A stretch of 64,000 nt of DNA from Pseudomonas sp. Root71 (GCF_001429045.1 NZ_LMHY01000004.1:62001-126000), one strand, 5' to 3'. Numbered from the stretch's first letter, positions 8,787 through 17,507 are shown. A program made the numbers and translations. Notes: generated by a model not told the origin, from the sequence alone.

Positions 8787-9632
8787 TTATTGTAAGAATG
8801 AGCCGTCGACAATTTGCTCATAGGTAAAATCCGCGCCGGGCAACCCTAGCAAAGCCCTCTGCCCAATAAGAAGCTCAAGACCCTCGCGAGAAGGCATCAG
8901 CGTTTCAGGAAATGTATTCACCATTGCTTTTACTGCTTCGACAGGCATGCCAAGCAGCTCCAAAGCCTCTGTCAGCTTTACCGTGTCGCCAGGCATGGTC
9001 GTAAGTGTTGCGCTGAGGATGCGTACCCACGCTTTCAGGGCGTCATTCGCCTGACTCGCCGACTTCCTCACGACCAGTCCTTGACCAGGAAAATTGGTAA
9101 ATACACCCTGAATCGTTGCAATAGTCTTGAGTCCCCGCTGAACCGCCATGGTGTCGAACGGAGGCCCGAGCAAGGTCGCATCACCCTCCCCCGCAACAAG
9201 AGCCGCAAACCGCTCACGCACCCCGCCAACGGGTGTCAGGCGATAATCGTCGGCGCGGAGCCCTGCTTCCTTGAGTAGCGCTCGAAGGGCAATGACAAAA
9301 CCGTTCTCGGGGGCGTCCACCAGAATGTTGGCACCGCGCAAATCTGCAGGAGCGGATAGGGCCGAGGAACCGACCAGTTGTAACGGCGTGGTGGTTTCAA
9401 TCTGAGCAATCACCACGAAGTCTTGTGGACCTTGCCGGCGGTTCCAGTGCAAAACGTTGTCGATTGACGTTACGACCGCGTCGACCTCTCCTGCACAGAG
9501 TGACGAGTACTGCTCATCAGACGATTGAGTCATCGAAGACTCGATACGCAAATCCGCCGGCGTTTGCCACGAGGCTGATACCGCAATAGCAGGAGGGACA
9601 AACCACATCACTCGAAGAGAGTCGTTGGACAT
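8787..9632 (-). CDS. Periplasmic-binding-protein-like protein without signal peptide
   Basis: A 281-residue protein with the type 2 periplasmic-binding fold of the NMT1/SsuA type (SLCAGEVDAVVTSIDNVL, LRGANILVDAPENGFV, ERFAALVAGEGDATLLGPP). It has no signal peptide; the N terminus MSNDSLRVMWFVPP enters the fold directly. No ABC permease or ATPase lies nearby. It may thus be a cytoplasmic enzyme or ligand sensor of this fold, in the way 4,5-dihydroxyphthalate decarboxylase shares it. It is the first gene of the operon, with an operator-like site 34 bases upstream of its start. Confidence 0.7.
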   Translation of the reverse strand: MSNDSLRVMWFVPPAIAVSASWQTPADLRIESSMTQSSDEQYSSLCAGEVDAVVTSIDNVLHWNRRQGPQDFVVIAQIETTTPLQLVGSSALSAPADLRGANILVDAPENGFVIALRALLKEAGLRADDYRLTPVGGVRERFAALVAGEGDATLLGPPFDTMAVQRGLKTIATIQGVFTNFPGQGLVVRKSASQANDALKAWVRILSATLTTMPGDTVKLTEALELLGMPVEAVKAMVNTFPETLMPSREGLELLIGQRALLGLPGADFTYEQIVDGSFLQ

Positions 9633-9665
9633 TTTTTATTCTCGTTGAAATTACCCCATATATAA

Positions 9666-9681
9666 AACTATACGTACCGTA
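9666..9681. promoter_or_regulatory. Candidate TetR operator (AACTATACGTACCGTA)
   Basis: 12 of 16 positions match the palindrome, with an intact ACGTACCGT core. It lies 34 bases upstream of the start at 9632 and probably controls the 9632-5785 operon. Confidence 0.6.
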
Positions 9682-9729
9682 TTGTCAACGAGGCGACCAT
9701 CGCTTGATTAAGCCGTCAGAAGGGGGGTA

Positions 9730-10689
9730 TTACAGGTCTAACACCATACGAGGTGTCTTGCTTCCCGAGCAGCAGACAAAGAGCGTCTTGCCTGCCTGCT
9801 TTTCCGCCTCGCTCAGAATTGAATCGCGATGGTCTGGCGTGCCCTCCAGCACCCGCACTTCACAAGCACCACAGATGCCTTCGCGACAGGAATGCATCAT
9901 CTCAACACCGTTTTCAATCAGCGCATCGAGTATGCTTTTGCCCTGCTCCATCCTGAGAGTCTTCCCGGTCCTCGCCAGTACGATCTCATACCCACCCGAC
10001 GTCGCGGCTTCCTGCAGCGGTATAAAGCTCTCGAAGTGAACCCTGCCATCAGAGATGGACAGCGCCTTTGCTTGCTCGGAATAGACCTGAATCATCCCAG
10101 CCGGCCCACAACAATAGTAATGTCGGGTTCCATCATCACCACGGAAAACCTCCTGAATGTGAGCGACGGTAGCCTCCACGTCGTACCCCAACAGCAACTG
10201 GACCTTGTCCTGGGTGATGTGGCCTTGCATCGCGTCGATCAACGCGGCGTGGTTAACACTACGAGCGAAGTAATGCAGCTCCCAGTCCATTTTTTTGCTA
10301 TTCAAGTACTGCGCCATACACCAAAGCGGCGTAACCCCTATCCCACCCGCGATCAGCACAGAACGGTGCTCGCCTTCAGCAAGGGGGAACAGGTTTCTTG
10401 GCTCACTGACCTGCAACCTGTCCCCAGGACGCAAGCGTTCGTGAATCATGATCGATCCACCACGACTTTTAGGGTCTTTGGCTACCGCTATGACGTAACG
10501 ATTTCTCTCGGAAGGATCGTTCAGCAAGGAGTAACTACGCAGAGGAATACCCTCTGCAATGACGTCAATGTGCGCCCCTGGAGTAAATGCAGGAAGCGTC
10601 ACACCCTCCAGCCCTTTTAGCTCATACGCCAGTACCCCATCTGCCTCATGGGTGACTGATTTGATGTACACCTGGAATGTGTTTGGCAT
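9730..10689 (-). CDS. Phthalate-dioxygenase-reductase (PDR/VanB) family oxidoreductase
   Basis: A 319-residue three-domain reductase. The FMN-binding barrel has RSYSLLN (about 50-58), the NAD domain has IAGGIGVTPLWCMAQ and HYYCCGPAGM, and the C-terminal plant-type [2Fe-2S] domain has CREGICGACEVRVLEG and a last Cys in LFVCCSGS. It passes electrons from NADH to the Rieske oxygenase at 10767, its upstream partner in the same operon. The intergenic 77 bases contain a hairpin (about 10733-10760) that may tune expression between the two. Confidence 0.9.
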   Translation of the reverse strand: MPNTFQVYIKSVTHEADGVLAYELKGLEGVTLPAFTPGAHIDVIAEGIPLRSYSLLNDPSERNRYVIAVAKDPKSRGGSIMIHERLRPGDRLQVSEPRNLFPLAEGEHRSVLIAGGIGVTPLWCMAQYLNSKKMDWELHYFARSVNHAALIDAMQGHITQDKVQLLLGYDVEATVAHIQEVFRGDDGTRHYYCCGPAGMIQVYSEQAKALSISDGRVHFESFIPLQEAATSGGYEIVLARTGKTLRMEQGKSILDALIENGVEMMHSCREGICGACEVRVLEGTPDHRDSILSEAEKQAGKTLFVCCSGSKTPRMVLDL

Positions 10690-10766
10690 TTCGCAACCTA
10701 GCCCGAACCATGGATTGTTAGTGGAGCGTTCGGCCGCCAGCTCATCGAGCTGACGGCCTGACGGGC

Positions 10767-12014
10767 TCAGAGATAAGTCATTCTGCGTTCTTGACGCTTC
10801 TGCTCCGTGTAGTCCTGAATGACGGTCCCAACAGGAATCATGTCAGCCAACGCTCTCAATGAACGGTAGTCGCTCGCCTGCGCCTGGACGCTGTCTTCAT
10901 TGGCTTCCGATTGACGAATCCGCTCCATCAATTCACGCCGTAAACGGACAATTGCGAGATCCCCGCTACCCAGGAACTCTCGCGTCCGATCGACAATGGG
11001 AATGCTCTCGGCAACGGCGTAATCCTCAAAAATAACGCCCGGAACGCCTGTCCAGCTCCGACCGGCACGCATTGCTTCGCGATCTTGCCCATAGTTGAGA
11101 AGACCTTGGCGGGACGCTGCGAAGTTGTCGTCGGATTCATCAGTACCATCCAGCGCGAAATCCGGGAGGTTTTCATCGATAGGTTGGCGCGAATCCCAAT
11201 AGACATACCACTGAAGACTGCGCGTATTGTTAACCGGCACTACGATGATCAGAAATCCCGCTTCTTGTTCGGTGGTACCAATGAACGCGCTCGCCGGTGC
11301 TACAAACTCGGTCACCCGAAGGTAGTCCTGCTCCTGACCCGTGGTGCGCAACGAATACGACCGTAAGCCATACGGCTTGCTCTCGAGCGTGTACTTGGGG
11401 GTGTCGTTGCCAGTGACGAGCTGGAGCCCGGCCTGGGGAAGCTCCGGGTTCGCCGTGGTGTCATGGTGCAGCAGTCCGATATGGGCCGAGTCCATTAACG
11501 TTTCGACGTTTTGCAACCAGTTCGCTTCGTTATAGGAAGCCCGCGGTCTGGCGTGCTTACGATCAAAATAGGTGAATGCATAATCAGTGAAGGCCGGCGC
11601 TTCGCCCTCACCCAAGTACACCCAGACAATACCGCCACCCTCTCGCACCTCGAACCCTTGCCCCTCTACCTTTTTGCAAAAAGCCTGGTCCTTCTCGGTT
11701 GGCATTTTGGTGCAGTTGCCCTGCGTGTCAAAACTCCAGCCGTGGAAGATGCAAGTCAGGCGGTTTCCTTCATTTCTACCGAGCGCGAGCGAAACGCCGC
11801 GATGGGGGCATGCCTCATGGAGGAATCCGACATGACCATCATCCGCGCGAAAGGCGACATATTTTTCGCATAGCAATTCGACACGTTGTGGCGTTCCTCC
11901 CGGCTCAAGCGCCTCACTGCGCAGCGCAGGAATCCATTGTCTTTTCCAATACCTGTGCAGAGGTGTGCCAGGGGAGACGTCCGTCAGCAGGCGGTTCTGT
12001 TCAGCGGTCAGCAT
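10767..12014 (-). CDS. Rieske aromatic-ring oxygenase, alpha subunit (phthalate 4,5-dioxygenase type)
   Basis: A 415-residue oxygenase. The N-terminal Rieske domain has CPHRGVSLALG and CIFHGWSFD; the catalytic domain has the mononuclear iron site in NVETLMDSAHIGLLHHD. The architecture fits single-component alpha3-type enzymes that use a PDR-type reductase, which follows directly. The substrate is probably an aromatic carboxylate or methoxy-aromatic. It is divergent from the MarR gene at 12296, with a perfect inverted repeat between them, and likely controlled by it. Whether it belongs to the 4-HPA pathway or the TetR regulon is unclear; I see no TetR site in front of it. Confidence 0.9.
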   Translation of the reverse strand: MLTAEQNRLLTDVSPGTPLHRYWKRQWIPALRSEALEPGGTPQRVELLCEKYVAFRADDGHVGFLHEACPHRGVSLALGRNEGNRLTCIFHGWSFDTQGNCTKMPTEKDQAFCKKVEGQGFEVREGGGIVWVYLGEGEAPAFTDYAFTYFDRKHARPRASYNEANWLQNVETLMDSAHIGLLHHDTTANPELPQAGLQLVTGNDTPKYTLESKPYGLRSYSLRTTGQEQDYLRVTEFVAPASAFIGTTEQEAGFLIIVVPVNNTRSLQWYVYWDSRQPIDENLPDFALDGTDESDDNFAASRQGLLNYGQDREAMRAGRSWTGVPGVIFEDYAVAESIPIVDRTREFLGSGDLAIVRLRRELMERIRQSEANEDSVQAQASDYRSLRALADMIPVGTVIQDYTEQKRQERRMTYL

Positions 12015-12060
12015 AGCGAGCCCCGTTCTTGTTTTTTAGAAGAGCCGCAGCTAGGCGGCC

Positions 12061-12105
12061 AAAACTATCTTAATAACAAAGTATCTCAGTCTTTAAGATA
12101 GTTTT
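12061..12105. promoter_or_regulatory. Perfect 13-bp inverted repeat, candidate MarR operator
   Basis: AAAACTATCTTAA (12061-12073) and its exact complement TTAAGATAGTTTT (12093-12105) are separated by 19 bases, 47 bases upstream of the Rieske oxygenase start. The size and place suggest an operator for the divergent MarR protein. Confidence 0.65.
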
Positions 12106-12142
12106 AGGCTATTCTCGCTTTTAGAGCTCGTCAAGAAAATTC

Positions 12143-12156
12143 GTTAGCATGTTAAC
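12143..12156. promoter_or_regulatory. HpaR-type box (GTTAGCATGTTAAC)
   Basis: Near-perfect dyad almost identical to the box in front of hpaR2 (22366-22379) and similar to those in front of hpaG1. It lies between the Rieske oxygenase and the MarR gene, which suggests HpaR cross-control here. Confidence 0.5.
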
Positions 12157-12295
12157 GCTTTGCCGTGAGCGCTCCGTCGACTCCCGTGCACTGAGGTTCA
12201 TCGCCTCAATGACAGCCCTGGCAGCGCCATAGCTGCAGGGCACACCCGGTTCACACTGAGGTATGATCACCTCAAAGCCACCTGATGGATTTTGC

Positions 12296-12859
12296 ATGAG
12301 CGATTTATTGTTTCCTGCCGCCAGCCCTGAGGCCGTTGCGCAAGCATGGCGTAACGAACGTCCGGATCTGGATCACCATGGATTGGCGATTACACTCCGA
12401 ATCCGAAGCCTCGCCATGTTGATCGATCACCACATAGAGGTAATCGCGGACGACCTTGAACTGGGGATGAAGGATCTCATGCTGCTGTTCGCTTTACGGC
12501 GAAGCGGCCCGCCTTACTGCATGCGCCCTACCGATGTCTTTCGTCTGCTGAAGGTGACGTCGGGCGCCGCCACCTATCGAGCGGACAAATTGGTAGAACG
12601 CGGCGTCGCCAACCGTATTCCCGATCCACGTGATCGCCGAGGCCAATTGATTCAATTGAGTGAGGAAGGAATGCGTTTGGTAGATGTCGCTATCACCCGT
12701 CTGGCGGAATCGAGTTCAAAATGCCTCGATTCGCTCGATAGCAAAGAAGGTGAGCTTGATCAGATTGGCCATCTGTTGCATTCGTTGGAGGCCGGGTGGA
12801 TGGAGATTACCCCCCTTAGTGAAAACCCGCTCGCACGCTCTGACGATTCTGGTCTGTGA
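12296..12859 (+). CDS. MarR family regulator
   Basis: A 187-residue MarR protein from the ATG at 12296 (GGA upstream; the earlier ATG at 12263 has its GAGG too close). The winged helix shows RPTDVFRLLKVTSGAATYRADKLVERGVANRIPDPRDRRGQLIQL. It has a longer N terminus (about 35 residues) than HpaR and is not close to it. It is divergent from the Rieske oxygenase operon and most likely its aromatic-responsive repressor or activator, through the inverted repeat at 12061-12105. Confidence 0.85.
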   Translation: MSDLLFPAASPEAVAQAWRNERPDLDHHGLAITLRIRSLAMLIDHHIEVIADDLELGMKDLMLLFALRRSGPPYCMRPTDVFRLLKVTSGAATYRADKLVERGVANRIPDPRDRRGQLIQLSEEGMRLVDVAITRLAESSSKCLDSLDSKEGELDQIGHLLHSLEAGWMEITPLSENPLARSDDSGL

Positions 12860-12918
12860 TGAGCAGTCCAAAACGGTGGATGAGTGGATGTCGCCGATTG
12901 GAAAAGCAGACCCCCCTT

Positions 12919-13341
12919 TCAGGGCTTGATCTTTTTAAGATCTTCGAGTAATTCGAGCAGTTTCTGCAATTTTTTCTCACCAAACTGCCGCTGGATCTCG
13001 AGGTAATTGCGCTCCATCCCTTCGCTCATCGACAAAAAGCATTCATACCCTTGCTCGGTCAGATTGAGGAAAATGCGGCGCTGATCTTCAGCCGATTTCC
13101 TGCGAATGACCAGTCCATCGCGCTCCAGGCGCTTGAGCACACCACTCATGCTGGGCTTTAGAATACAAGCCTGATGTGCCAACTGATGACTTTCCAGTTC
13201 GCCCTGCTGGCGAAGAATTCGAATGACTCGCCACTGCTGCTCGGTCAAGTCATGATCGTTCAGGCCAGGACGGAAAAACGTCATAACCGCTTCGCGAGCC
13301 TGGAGCAAAGTGAGTGTCAGGGAAGGTCTGGGATTGGGCAT
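12919..13341 (-). CDS. hpaR: HpaR, MarR-type repressor of homoprotocatechuate degradation
   Basis: A 140-residue MarR regulator with the HpaR features SLTLTLLQAREAVMTFFRP, LTEQQWRVIRIL and CILKPSMSGVLKRLERDGLV. The ATG at 13341 is chosen by alignment with the paralog at 21922, which begins at the equivalent Met. It lies downstream of hpaA on the same strand and is probably cotranscribed with it. In E. coli W HpaR represses the meta-cleavage operon and is released by 4-HPA or homoprotocatechuate (established). A second copy exists at 21922. Confidence 0.9.
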   Translation of the reverse strand: MPNPRPSLTLTLLQAREAVMTFFRPGLNDHDLTEQQWRVIRILRQQGELESHQLAHQACILKPSMSGVLKRLERDGLVIRRKSAEDQRRIFLNLTEQGYECFLSMSEGMERNYLEIQRQFGEKKLQKLLELLEDLKKIKP

Positions 13342-13466
13342 ATTGAGTGGACTATGTGAACCAGCCAACAGCTTACGGTTGGTGCTTCAGTAGCGCAACC
13401 GGCTGGAGGTCGCCGCGCACCTGTCCCCAGAAACAACCCCGCTGCAGTCACCCGAAATACAGGTCA

Positions 13467-14369
13467 TTAGCGAAACCCCGAATGTCGCAGGCGATACTCT
13501 CCTGGCGTTATTTGTGCGTTGCGTTGGAAAAAACGATTGAAATACGCCGGATCCCTGAAACCCAGCAGGTAGCAGATTTCATTTGCCGAGCTGCCCGTGA
13601 ACAACAGCAAACGCTTGGCTTCCTGCATGACCCTTTCGAACACCAGGCGTTTGGACGGCAAATCGGCAATACGCCTACAGACATCGTTAAGCCGAGCTTC
13701 GGTAACGCCAATGGCCTGCGCATAACGGCCAAGCGCCCAGTGCTCCAGATAATGCTCTTCAATCAGTGCATTGAATCGATGAAAGATCTGCAAGTCTTCA
13801 CGTCGCGTAGGCGTCGCTTCGAGAGGGTTTGCGCACAGCCTTAATACGCTGACCATGATCAGTCGAGTCAGGCTTAGCACCGCTGCGCTGTGACCGGCGG
13901 CCCCACTGTTCATCTCCCCTCGCAGCTCTTCGAATAAAAATGCCAGACGCCGCGATTCGCTTTGCTGCTCAGGCTTGAGGTGATCAAGCGCCACACAGGC
14001 TGCGGGAAGTTGCGGCCCCAATGCCAGCCCAGGATCGCTTTCGATCAATTGCCAGATCAACTGCTGGCGAACGGTGAGCACGTGGCCATCGCTGTCCGCC
14101 TCCGTCACGAAGGAATGGGGAATCGTCGGTGGGGTGAGAAAAAACATGGGGCCAGACTCGACGTACTGCTGATCATCGAGATAAACCCTCACCGTTCCGC
14201 TCTTGACGTAATGCACCTGAAAAAATCGATCGTGGCGGTGCACTGGCATGTTGCGACCAAAGAAACCCGCCAGGTTGCCGAGCTTGTCGTAATGCACTTC
14301 GCTATCGCTGTAACGCTGATCGTAGACCTGGCCGATGTTGATGTTAGGAATTGGATACCGATCGTTCAT
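13467..14369 (-). CDS. hpaA: HpaA, AraC-family regulator of 4-hydroxyphenylacetate catabolism
   Basis: A 300-residue AraC/XylS regulator. The N-terminal cupin-like effector domain has MPVHRHDRFFQVHYVKSG, and two C-terminal helix-turn-helix motifs end in the signature ICYLLGFRDPAYFNRFFQR. The ATG at 14369 is used; the longer frame begins with an unlikely HHGGGG stretch. HpaA in enterobacteria activates the 4-HPA hydroxylase genes in response to 4-HPA (established). Here the target could be the C1/C2 genes at 22.5-24.7 kb. It is divergent from hpaG1 across an AT-rich region with two HpaR-type boxes. Confidence 0.9.
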   Translation of the reverse strand: MNDRYPIPNINIGQVYDQRYSDSEVHYDKLGNLAGFFGRNMPVHRHDRFFQVHYVKSGTVRVYLDDQQYVESGPMFFLTPPTIPHSFVTEADSDGHVLTVRQQLIWQLIESDPGLALGPQLPAACVALDHLKPEQQSESRRLAFLFEELRGEMNSGAAGHSAAVLSLTRLIMVSVLRLCANPLEATPTRREDLQIFHRFNALIEEHYLEHWALGRYAQAIGVTEARLNDVCRRIADLPSKRLVFERVMQEAKRLLLFTGSSANEICYLLGFRDPAYFNRFFQRNAQITPGEYRLRHSGFR

Positions 14370-14463
14370 CACACATTTCTCATTTTTCTTGTCCCGACAT
14401 CCCCCGCCCCCATGGTGCACTCGTTGCGAGTAAATCGCCATGAACGATAAGGCGCTTGACGAT

Positions 14464-14498
14464 CATTAACATATTAATTATAACGATAACATGTTAAC
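14464..14498. promoter_or_regulatory. Two HpaR-type boxes between hpaA and hpaG1
   Basis: ATTAACATATTAAT (14465-14478) and GATAACATGTTAAC (14485-14498) are dyads of the same type as GTTAGCATGTTAAC at 12143 and 22366. They lie in the AT-rich divergent region and probably control both hpaA-hpaR and the hpaG1-I operon. Confidence 0.6.
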
Positions 14499-14546
14499 AA
14501 TAATTAGGCCGGACACCTCCCGTCCCGCCACTGCCAGGAGAGAAGC

Positions 14547-15221
14547 ATGAGCCATGCCTTGCATGACATCGCGACCGGCACCTTGCTCGGTGTAGCGCTG
14601 AACTACCAGGGATTGCTGCTGAAGCGCCTTTCTGAATTCGAGCAATCGCCGTACCAAAAGCTGCCCGTCAAACCGGTTCTGTTCATCAAGACGCCCAATA
14701 CGCGCAACGTACATGGCGGCGCCGTGGTGCATCCTGGTGCAGGAATTTCATTGCAGCCTGGGCCGGCTCTGGGGGTGGTGATTGGCAAAGATGCGAGTCG
14801 AGTCAGCGCTGACGAGGCTCTGGATCATGTTGCTGGCTATACCATCGTCAACGAATTCAGCCTTCCGGAACAGAGTTACTACCGCCCTGCAGTGAAAGCA
14901 AAATGTCGCGATGGTTTCTGTGCCATCGGCCCGGAGTTCGTACCGCGTGAACAGCTTGCCAATCCGCACGACTTGTCCATGCAACTACGAGTCAATGGCG
15001 AGCTTCGACAAGAAGACTCCACCGCAAACTTCGTACGCAAGATTCCTCAGTTAATCGCCGAAATCAGCGAGTTCATGACCTTGTATGCCGGAGATGTGTT
15101 GATCACCGGCACACCTTTGGGTCGTGTCGATGTCCTGCCTGGTGACCGCGTAGACGTAGAAATCCAAGGTCTGGGATGCCTGACCAATGTCATCGTTGCC
15201 GAGCAGGAGGGCACCGTATGA
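14547..15221 (+). CDS. hpaG1: HpaG1, isomerase/decarboxylase subunit 1
   Basis: A 224-residue FAH-fold protein, homologous to the N-terminal half of the bifunctional HpaG (OPET decarboxylase / HHDD isomerase) of E. coli C. The usual metal motif E-x-E before VIGK is absent (PGPALGVVIGK), so this half may lack a complete metal site; the second half keeps it. It ends by overlapping the hpaG2 ATG by four bases. A GGAG Shine-Dalgarno precedes the ATG. It is the first gene of the meta-cleavage operon. Confidence 0.9.
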   Translation: MSHALHDIATGTLLGVALNYQGLLLKRLSEFEQSPYQKLPVKPVLFIKTPNTRNVHGGAVVHPGAGISLQPGPALGVVIGKDASRVSADEALDHVAGYTIVNEFSLPEQSYYRPAVKAKCRDGFCAIGPEFVPREQLANPHDLSMQLRVNGELRQEDSTANFVRKIPQLIAEISEFMTLYAGDVLITGTPLGRVDVLPGDRVDVEIQGLGCLTNVIVAEQEGTV

Positions 15222-15988
15222 AACACGCTCGTATCCGATTCGAAAGTCAAATACATTCCGTCACGGTCGATGCAGACAACATCGTGCATCTGAGCGACGG
15301 CCGCTCCCTCGGCGAAGACCAGGTCGAGTGGCTGCCACCGGCCAATGGCACCATGTTTGCCCTCGGCCTGAACTATGCCGATCACGCTGCCGAACTCGCC
15401 TTCGCGCCGCCAACCGAACCGTTGGTGTTCGTTAAATCTACGGGCACCTATACCGGCCACAATCAGATCACCTGGAGACCTGACAACGTTGCCTACATGC
15501 ACTACGAGTGCGAACTGGTTGCGGTCATCGGCAAGCCTGCGCGCAACGTCAAGCGTGAAGATGCGCTGAGCTATCTGGCGGGTTACACCGTATGCAACGA
15601 CTACGCGATCCGCGATTTCCTGGAAAACTACTACCGCCCTAATTTGCGGGTAAAAAACCGTGACGCCACGACCCCGGTCGGTCCATGGATTGTCGATGTT
15701 GCAGATGTCCCCGAACCAGGCAATCTGAAACTGCGCACTTGGATCAATGGTGAGCTTCGCCAGGAAGGCTCGACCAAAGACATGATCTTCGATATCCCTT
15801 ACCTGATCGAATACCTGTCCAGTTTCATGACCCTGCAGCCAGGCGACATGATCGCCACCGGTACGCCCGAAGGCCTTGCAGATGTAGTTCCGGGTGATGA
15901 GGTGATCGTGGAAGTCGAAGGCGTTGGACGCCTCGTCAATCGAATTGTCAGCGAAGCGGATTTTTTCTCCGCGCGTAAAGAGGCTTGA
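15218..15988 (+). CDS. hpaG2: HpaG2, isomerase/decarboxylase subunit 2
   Basis: A 256-residue FAH-fold protein homologous to the C-terminal half of HpaG. It retains the metal motif HYECELVAVIGK and the acidic residue in TVCNDYAIRDF, plus GDMIATGTPEGLADV. It decarboxylates 5-oxo-pent-3-ene-1,2,5-tricarboxylate and isomerises the product in homoprotocatechuate degradation. The ATG overlaps the hpaG1 stop (ATGA), so the two halves are made in equal amounts as separate chains rather than as a fusion. Confidence 0.92.
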   Translation: MKHARIRFESQIHSVTVDADNIVHLSDGRSLGEDQVEWLPPANGTMFALGLNYADHAAELAFAPPTEPLVFVKSTGTYTGHNQITWRPDNVAYMHYECELVAVIGKPARNVKREDALSYLAGYTVCNDYAIRDFLENYYRPNLRVKNRDATTPVGPWIVDVADVPEPGNLKLRTWINGELRQEGSTKDMIFDIPYLIEYLSSFMTLQPGDMIATGTPEGLADVVPGDEVIVEVEGVGRLVNRIVSEADFFSARKEA

Positions 15989-15993
15989 ACATT

Positions 15994-17454
15994 ATGATCA
16001 AACATTGGATCAATGGCCGTGAGGTCGAAAGCAAAGACACCTTCACCAACTACAATCCGGCCACCGGCGAAGCGATTGGTGAAGTGGCCAGTGGCGGTGC
16101 CGAAGAAGTCGCACAAGCGGTGGCGGCGGCCAAGGAAGCCTTTCCTAAATGGGCCAATACCCCAGCCAAAGAGCGTGCACGACTCATGCGCAAACTTGGC
16201 GAGCTGATTGAGCAAAACGTTCCTCATCTGGCCGAGCTGGAGACCTTGGACACGGGCCTGCCGATCCATCAGACCAAAAACGTGTTGATCCCCCGAGCTT
16301 CGCACAACTTCGATTTTTTCGCCGAAGTCTGCACCCGCATGGACGGCCACAGCTACCCGGTCGACGACCAGATGCTCAACTATACCTTGTACCAGCCGGT
16401 GGGCGTTTGCGGCCTGGTGTCCCCCTGGAACGTGCCGTTCATGACGGCGACCTGGAAGACCGCGCCGTGCCTGGCACTGGGCAACACTGCCGTGCTTAAA
16501 ATGTCCGAGCTGTCGCCGCTGACGGCCAACGAGCTGGGTCGTCTGGCTGTCGAAGCCGGTATTCCGAACGGTGTGCTCAACGTCATACAGGGCTATGGTG
16601 CGACTGCCGGTGACGCGCTGGTTAGGCACCCGGACGTACGAGCGATCTCCTTCACCGGCGGCACCGCCACCGGCAAGAAAATCATGCAATCCGCCGGCCT
16701 GAAAAAGTATTCCATGGAGCTGGGCGGCAAGTCCCCGGTGCTGATCTTCGAAGATGCCGATCTAGAGCGTGCCCTCGACGCGGCGCTGTTCACCATCTTC
16801 TCGCTCAATGGCGAGCGCTGCACCGCCGGTAGCCGTATCTTCATTCAGGAAAGTGTTTACCCGCAGTTCGTGGCTGAGTTCGCGGCACGTGCCAAACGCT
16901 TGATCGTCGGGGATCCGCAAGACCCGAAAACCCAGGTCGGCTCGATGATCACCCAGGCCCACTACGACAAGGTCACCGGCTACATCAAGATAGGCATCGA
17001 AGAAGGCGCCACCCTCCTCGCCGGCGGCCTGGAGCGTCCAGCCAACCTGCCAGCCCACTTGAGCAAAGGTCAGTTTATCCAGCCGACTGTGTTCGCCGAC
17101 GTGAACAATAAAATGCGAATTGCCCAGGAAGAAATCTTCGGTCCGGTGGTGTGCCTGATTCCGTTCAAGGATGAAGCCGAGGCCCTGCAATTGGCTAACG
17201 ACACTGAATACGGACTAGCGTCCTACATCTGGACCCAGGACATCGGTAAGGCGCACCGAATAGCCTACGGCATCGAAGCCGGCATGGTATTCATCAACAG
17301 CCAGAATGTGCGCGATCTACGTCAGCCGTTCGGTGGAGTGAAAGGTTCCGGTACTGGGCGCGAAGGTGGCCAATACAGCTTCGAAGTGTTCGCCGAAATC
17401 AAGAACGTCTGCATTTCCATGGGCAATCATCACATCCCTCGCTGGGGACTCTGA
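15994..17454 (+). CDS. hpaE: HpaE, 5-carboxymethyl-2-hydroxymuconate semialdehyde dehydrogenase
   Basis: A 486-residue aldehyde dehydrogenase. It has the NAD fold with PWNVPFMTATWK and FTGGTATGK, the catalytic Glu in MELGGKSP and the nucleophile Cys in LNGERCTAGSR. It oxidises CHMS, the product of HpaD, to the tricarboxylate used by HpaG. The first ATG (15994) is preferred to an in-frame TTG at 15985; AAAGAGG lies upstream. It follows hpaG2 by five bases. Confidence 0.93.
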   Translation: MIKHWINGREVESKDTFTNYNPATGEAIGEVASGGAEEVAQAVAAAKEAFPKWANTPAKERARLMRKLGELIEQNVPHLAELETLDTGLPIHQTKNVLIPRASHNFDFFAEVCTRMDGHSYPVDDQMLNYTLYQPVGVCGLVSPWNVPFMTATWKTAPCLALGNTAVLKMSELSPLTANELGRLAVEAGIPNGVLNVIQGYGATAGDALVRHPDVRAISFTGGTATGKKIMQSAGLKKYSMELGGKSPVLIFEDADLERALDAALFTIFSLNGERCTAGSRIFIQESVYPQFVAEFAARAKRLIVGDPQDPKTQVGSMITQAHYDKVTGYIKIGIEEGATLLAGGLERPANLPAHLSKGQFIQPTVFADVNNKMRIAQEEIFGPVVCLIPFKDEAEALQLANDTEYGLASYIWTQDIGKAHRIAYGIEAGMVFINSQNVRDLRQPFGGVKGSGTGREGGQYSFEVFAEIKNVCISMGNHHIPRWGL

Positions 17455-17480
17455 GCAGCCGATAGCCGCTGCTGAAGACC

Positions 17481-17507
17481 GCGATGAGGCGCGCATCGGC
17501 TCATCGC
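17481..17507. terminator. Stem-loop between hpaE and hpaD
   Basis: GCGATGAG and CTCATCGC pair over an 11-base loop, followed by AGTTTTC. It lacks a strong T-run, so it may be a partial terminator or an mRNA-stabilising hairpin inside the operon. Confidence 0.45.

Noticed and set aside
10733..10760. Hairpin between the Rieske oxygenase and its reductase as a terminator
   Set aside because: It has no T-run and lies between two genes that must work together; an attenuating or stabilising hairpin is more likely.
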